NCBI GenBank assembly: GCA_017744285.1
Contig: JAGIBP010000008.1
Coordinates: forward strand, 62,001 to 126,000
Direction: 5' to 3'
From: Variovorax sp.
GTDB taxonomy: Bacteria; Pseudomonadota; Gammaproteobacteria; Burkholderiales; Burkholderiaceae_C
DNA: 64,000 nucleotides
Shown: in pieces, positions 60,757-64,000 of the stretch
Layout of the letters: each line of letters begins with the position of its first letter
How positions within the stretch are numbered: position 1 is the stretch's first letter
Translations under genes and position numbers: made by a program
The notes under the pieces: generated by a model
The model's input: the letters and a program-made list of their open reading frames with translations, nothing else
Database searches by the model: none
What the model was told of the DNA's origin: nothing

Positions 60757-61847
60757 GCCGCCTCCGCCCACGCAAGGGCGCGCACGCGCTCGTCCGGTTC
60801 CAGCCACGGCATGTCCATGAGCCGCTTGCGGCGGTACATCTCTTCGACGAGCGAGAGCGCGGCGCCGGCCGTGCGGCTGGTCACGCGCGGCTCGCGCTGG
60901 TGCTGGATCGCTTCCACCACATCCTTCCACTGCGCCGTGAACGCGCCGAGGTAGCCGTGCTGCGGGATCGAATATTCGGGGCCGCTGCCATGGGCGCGCC
61001 GGCTGGTAGCCAGTTGCGGCGCGGGCACGCCGTCGATCTCGATCAGCAGGTCCGTCGCCTGCCCGGTGCGCCAGGTCACGCTGGCGCGCTCGAACTCCAC
61101 GCGGTAGCGGTTGGCCAGTTCCACGTCCCAGCTCAGGCGGATCTCGCCTTCGGCCCCGCCGGGCCAGCGCAGGCGCGCGGCGCTATTGATCTCGACGCCG
61201 CCCATCGCGTCGTCGGCGTAGTCCACGACCTCGGGCACGCCGAGCCACGAGACCAGCACCTCGAGCATGTGGATGCCGATGTCCAGCGTGACGCCGCCGC
61301 CGCCCTCCTGCCGCGTGAAGAACGCGGCCGACGCGGCCGGCCAGCGGAACATGCCGCCCTCCTCCGCCACGACGCGGCGCACCGCGCCGAAGACACCCGA
61401 GGCGATCATCGCGCGCACGCTGTCGATCGCCGGGAAGAAGCGCCGGAAGTGCCCGACCGCCAGGATCCGGCCCGCGCGCTCCGCTGCGTCCTGCATGGCC
61501 TGGGCGTCGGCCGCCGAGGCGCAGATCGGCTTCTCGACCAGCAGGTGGCAGCCGCGGCGCAGCAGGTCGATGGCCAGCGTCGCGTGGCTGCCCGCCGGCG
61601 TGGCGACGAGCGCCAGATCCGCCTCGGGCGCGTCGGCCAGGTCGGTGCAGAAGCTCGCCGAGGGAAAGAGGCCGCGGCACCGCGCGAGGCGATCCTCGCT
61701 GCGGTCGACCACGCCGACGACCTCCAGAAGCCCGAGGCGCTGGGCCTCGCGGGCCGACGGCCCCTGGTATTCCAGCACCACGGCGCCGCCGCCGACGATG
61801 AGGACCCGCAGCGGCGCGGCCGCCTTGCTCTCAGTTGCGCTTGTCAT
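60753..61847 (-). CDS. Gfo/Idh/MocA family oxidoreductase
   Basis: NAD(P)-dependent sugar dehydrogenase of 364 residues. Rossmann part LRVLIVGGGAVVLEYQGP, then VATPAGSHATLAIDLL, catalytic Lys motif LLVEKPICAS, GHFRRFFPAID, and DIGIHMLEVL with the substrate-side His. Probably oxidises or reduces a nucleotide-sugar in making a modified sugar of the surface glycan. Both ends overlap neighbours by four bases, so it is in the middle of an operon. Confidence 0.88.
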   Translation of the reverse strand: MTSATESKAAAPLRVLIVGGGAVVLEYQGPSAREAQRLGLLEVVGVVDRSEDRLARCRGLFPSASFCTDLADAPEADLALVATPAGSHATLAIDLLRRGCHLLVEKPICASAADAQAMQDAAERAGRILAVGHFRRFFPAIDSVRAMIASGVFGAVRRVVAEEGGMFRWPAASAAFFTRQEGGGGVTLDIGIHMLEVLVSWLGVPEVVDYADDAMGGVEINSAARLRWPGGAEGEIRLSWDVELANRYRVEFERASVTWRTGQATDLLIEIDGVPAPQLATSRRAHGSGPEYSIPQHGYLGAFTAQWKDVVEAIQHQREPRVTSRTAGAALSLVEEMYRRKRLMDMPWLEPDERVRALAWAEAA

Positions 61848-62716
61848 CTGTCTATCCGCAAAACACGTCGTAGTTGCCAGACCAGCAGGTCCGGGTTGCG
61901 CAGCAGCACGCCGGCCGCGCGGCGCTTGCCGCCGGGCGAGCGCACCATGTCGCGCAGCAGCGGCCGCATCGACCGCGCGAAGGTGACCATGCCGGCCTGG
62001 TGCGCCTCGCGGCAGGGCCGGCAGTTCGCGTGCTGCCGGCCGCTGCGGCCCAGCACGACGCGGCCGGTGCGCCACATCAGCTCGAGGTTCTTGCTGAGGC
62101 TGCCGGGCGTCACGCTGTAGACGCTGCGCATCTCGCGCACCAGCCTGAACTTCGCTCCGGACGCGGCCACCCGCAGCCAGAAATCCCAGTCCTCGCAGGC
62201 CCGCAGCGAGGCGTCGAAGAGGCCGACCCGCGCCAGCACCTCGCGGCGCAGCACGAAGGTGTGGGGCGGCCCGATGTTGCAGCGAAGCAGGGTGTGGAAG
62301 GGGTCGGCCGTGAGGTCGACGCCGCCGAATTCGCCGAGCACCTTATCGCTGCCCAGGTCCACCACGTCGGCGAAGCCGTGCACCACGTCGAGTTCGTCGT
62401 CTTCGGCGAAGGCGCGGGCGGCCGTCTCGAGCATGCCCGGGCGCAGGTAGTCGTCGGCGTCGAGGAACAGCATGAAGCGGCCGCTCGCGCGCAGGATGCC
62501 GGTGTTGCGCGCGGCGGAGACGCCCGCATTGGCCTGACGGATGCCGGTCACGCCGGGGTAGCGGCTCGCGACTTCCAGGGCGGCGTGCGCGTCCGGCGAG
62601 CCGTCGTCGACCACGATCACCTCCGCGTCGCGTCCCTGCCGGAACACCGACTCGATCGCGACGGGCAGCAGGTGGGCCTGCTTGTAGCAGGGAATGACGA
62701 CGCTGAACTCGGGCAT
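61844..62716 (-). CDS. Glycosyltransferase family 2 protein
   Basis: GT-A glycosyltransferase of 290 residues. N-terminal VVIPCYKQAHLLPVAIESVFRQ, VIVVDDGSPD (nucleotide Asp), NAGVSAARNTGI and DxD-type FLDADDYLRPG, then CEDWDFWLRVA with the catalytic ED. Transfers a sugar from an NDP donor to a growing lipid-linked glycan at the cytosolic membrane face. ATG 62716 shares one base with the stop of the previous transferase gene. Confidence 0.92.
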   Translation of the reverse strand: MPEFSVVIPCYKQAHLLPVAIESVFRQGRDAEVIVVDDGSPDAHAALEVASRYPGVTGIRQANAGVSAARNTGILRASGRFMLFLDADDYLRPGMLETAARAFAEDDELDVVHGFADVVDLGSDKVLGEFGGVDLTADPFHTLLRCNIGPPHTFVLRREVLARVGLFDASLRACEDWDFWLRVAASGAKFRLVREMRSVYSVTPGSLSKNLELMWRTGRVVLGRSGRQHANCRPCREAHQAGMVTFARSMRPLLRDMVRSPGGKRRAAGVLLRNPDLLVWQLRRVLRIDR

Positions 62717-63621
62717 CAGCGCGCTCCCTGCTGCTGCCGGTCGCGCAGGGTGGCGATGCCGTCGCGCACCGCCAGCGGCCAGAAGCGCACGGGCAGGCGC
62801 GCGAGTTCGCGCAGCGCCTCGGCCATGGAGGAACGCGCGCGCTGCCGCAGCACCGGCGCGAATGCCACGCGGTAGACGTAGCCCGCCGCGTTCGACAGCG
62901 CCTGGCGCGCCATGCTGCGGCGCTGCCGCGCCGGGCCGATCGGCAGGCGCGCGGCCGTGCCCACCGCCTGGCGGATGCCGCGCCACATCGCCTGGCCGTT
63001 CTTGCTGAGCGAGCCGCCGCGCAGGCGGTACACCGCCAGCGTGTGGTCCATGCGCACCCATTTGTCGGTCGCCGCCGCGATGCGAAGCCAGAGGTCGAGG
63101 TCTTCCGCGTGGTGCAGCCCCGGCCGGAACAAGCCGCTCTTCGCGAAGACCTCGCGCCGCACGATGATGCCGTTGGTGGGCACCGATTCGCCGCGCAGCA
63201 CGCTGAGGAAGGCCGTCGGCGCGAGGCTGGGCGCCACGTGGCGGTTCAGCGGACGCCCTTCGTCGTCGATCACCTGCATGCCGCAGACGAACACGTCGGC
63301 ATCCGGATGGGTCGCCAGCGCGGTTTCGAACGCGGCCCGGTAGCCGGGCAGCAGCAGGTCGTCGCTGTCGAGGAAGAGCACGAAAGTCGCGCGGCTCTCG
63401 AGGATCGCGCGGTTGCGCGCCACCGAGGGGCCGGCATTGCGCTGCCGGATGACGCGCACGCCCTCGCAGCGCTCGGCATAGTCGGCCGAACCGTCGCTGG
63501 AGCCGTCGTCCACCAGCAGCACGGGCACGCCGTTGCGCTCCCAGGCCGACGCCAGCGTCTCGGGCAGCGTGGCGGCGGAGTTGTACGAAGCCGTGAGGGC
63601 TTCCAGCGTCGACGGCCCCAT
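62716..63621 (-). CDS. Glycosyltransferase family 2 protein
   Basis: GT-A glycosyltransferase of 301 residues. TASYNSAATLPETLASAWERN, PVLLVDDGSSDGS, NAGPSVARNRAIL, FLDSDDLLLPGYRA (DxD), and HHAEDLDLWLRIA with the catalytic acid. Different acceptor from the next gene is likely. The C-terminal helices (RQRARSSMAEALRELARLPVRFWPL) may hold it to the membrane. It starts three bases after the Wzt-like gene stop. Confidence 0.92.
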   Translation of the reverse strand: MGPSTLEALTASYNSAATLPETLASAWERNGVPVLLVDDGSSDGSADYAERCEGVRVIRQRNAGPSVARNRAILESRATFVLFLDSDDLLLPGYRAAFETALATHPDADVFVCGMQVIDDEGRPLNRHVAPSLAPTAFLSVLRGESVPTNGIIVRREVFAKSGLFRPGLHHAEDLDLWLRIAAATDKWVRMDHTLAVYRLRGGSLSKNGQAMWRGIRQAVGTAARLPIGPARQRRSMARQALSNAAGYVYRVAFAPVLRQRARSSMAEALRELARLPVRFWPLAVRDGIATLRDRQQQGAR

Positions 63622-63624
63622 GGG

Positions 63625-64000
63625 TCAGGCCTGGCGCGCTTGCTGCTGCGGCTCGGTGCTGTGGGCGGACAGGCGGCTCGCCAGGCGCAGCAGGCCGTGG
63701 CGACCCTCGTACGCGCGCGGCGCGCCGGGCAGCGACACCGGATGCACTTCGAGCTGCACGCACTCGGGCGCCCCGAAGACCTCCTTGCCCGCCACGTCGT
63801 GCAGGTAGAAGTCGACGAAGTAGCGCCCCGGCATCAGGCTCACCTTGTCGAGCGCGAGCCGGAACGCAAAGCGCCCGTCGTAGCGCTGGAAGTCGACCGA
63901 TTCCTCGGGCCCCCACACCTCGGAGAGCACGACGCCGTTGGTGTCGTACCAGCGGAAGAAGGGAATGCACAGCGGCGTCGGCTCGCGCGCCTCGAGTTCG
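63625..64000 (-). CDS. Polysaccharide ABC transporter ATP-binding protein, C-terminal fragment (Wzt-like)
   Basis: Only the last 125 residues are in the window; the rest lies beyond the right edge. The fragment is beta-rich (IPFFRWYDTNGVVLSEVWGPEES, FAFRLALDKVSLMPGRYFVDFYLHDV) and resembles the C-terminal carbohydrate-binding domain of Wzt, the ATPase exporting O-antigen or capsule. The ATPase domain itself is not visible, so the call rests on this domain and on the glycosyltransferases downstream. An internal GTG at 63930 is not the real start. Confidence 0.7.
   Translation of the reverse strand, partial: ELEAREPTPLCIPFFRWYDTNGVVLSEVWGPEESVDFQRYDGRFAFRLALDKVSLMPGRYFVDFYLHDVAGKEVFGAPECVQLEVHPVSLPGAPRAYEGRHGLLRLASRLSAHSTEPQQQARQA

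Overview
The window is very G+C-rich and every gene is bacterial. Gene content and style (two HAAT/Liv-type ABC transporter operons linked to catabolic genes, a Rieske dioxygenase, DUF6279 lipoprotein, RND efflux, glmS/glmU, dense 4-bp ATGA/GTGA overlaps) fit a beta-proteobacterium of the Burkholderiales, most likely Comamonadaceae such as Variovorax. That is an inference from gene families, not a database match. I saw no tRNA, rRNA, CRISPR array, insertion sequence or phage gene, and no gene-free stretch above 300 bases; the largest gaps are about 100-180 bases.

Region by region: 1-1028 is the 5' part of a succinate-semialdehyde dehydrogenase gene (gabD-like). 1155-13050 is one long minus-strand block in which an RND efflux adaptor and permease run without a gap into a seven-gene Mrp/Mnh-type cation/proton antiporter and then into an RND outer-membrane factor. 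13087-15801 has arginine deiminase and an arginine/ornithine antiporter (arcA, arcD) without arcB or arcC. 15927-21211 has an outer-membrane barrel protein, an AI-2E family exporter, a two-subunit Rieske dioxygenase and a membrane cyclic-nucleotide-binding protein. 21245-24336 is a double-domain KaiC-like ATPase coupled to a hybrid histidine kinase. 24444-25715 has two small unknown genes.

25857-35250 is a ten-gene catabolic operon: an SDR, a Liv ABC transporter (five genes), two more SDRs, a 3-ketosteroid-dehydrogenase-like flavoprotein and a GST. It is divergent from a GntR/FCD regulator, and three phased ATGTATACAT-like operators lie between them. 36152-41013 has a hypothetical protein, an alpha/beta hydrolase, a BrkB/YihY membrane protein and an AsmA protein. 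41019-52301 is the most interesting part: a LysR regulator divergent from an operon encoding a two-subunit indolepyruvate-ferredoxin-oxidoreductase-type enzyme, a Liv ABC transporter, an (S)-mandelate dehydrogenase homologue and a mandelate racemase homologue whose catalytic residues fall at the same positions as in the Pseudomonas putida enzyme. Together they suggest uptake of both mandelate enantiomers, oxidation to phenylglyoxylate, and CoA-dependent oxidative decarboxylation of the keto acid instead of the classical benzoylformate decarboxylase step.

52305-57616 has glmS, broken by a single in-frame amber codon in its sugar-binding motif, then an Lrp-type regulator, an MFS transporter and an intact glmU. 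57615-64000 has a DUF6279 lipoprotein, a glycosyltransferase, a cluster of palindromes, and a surface-polysaccharide locus (epimerase, Gfo/Idh/MocA oxidoreductase, two GT2 glycosyltransferases, Wzt-like C-terminal fragment) that runs off the right edge.
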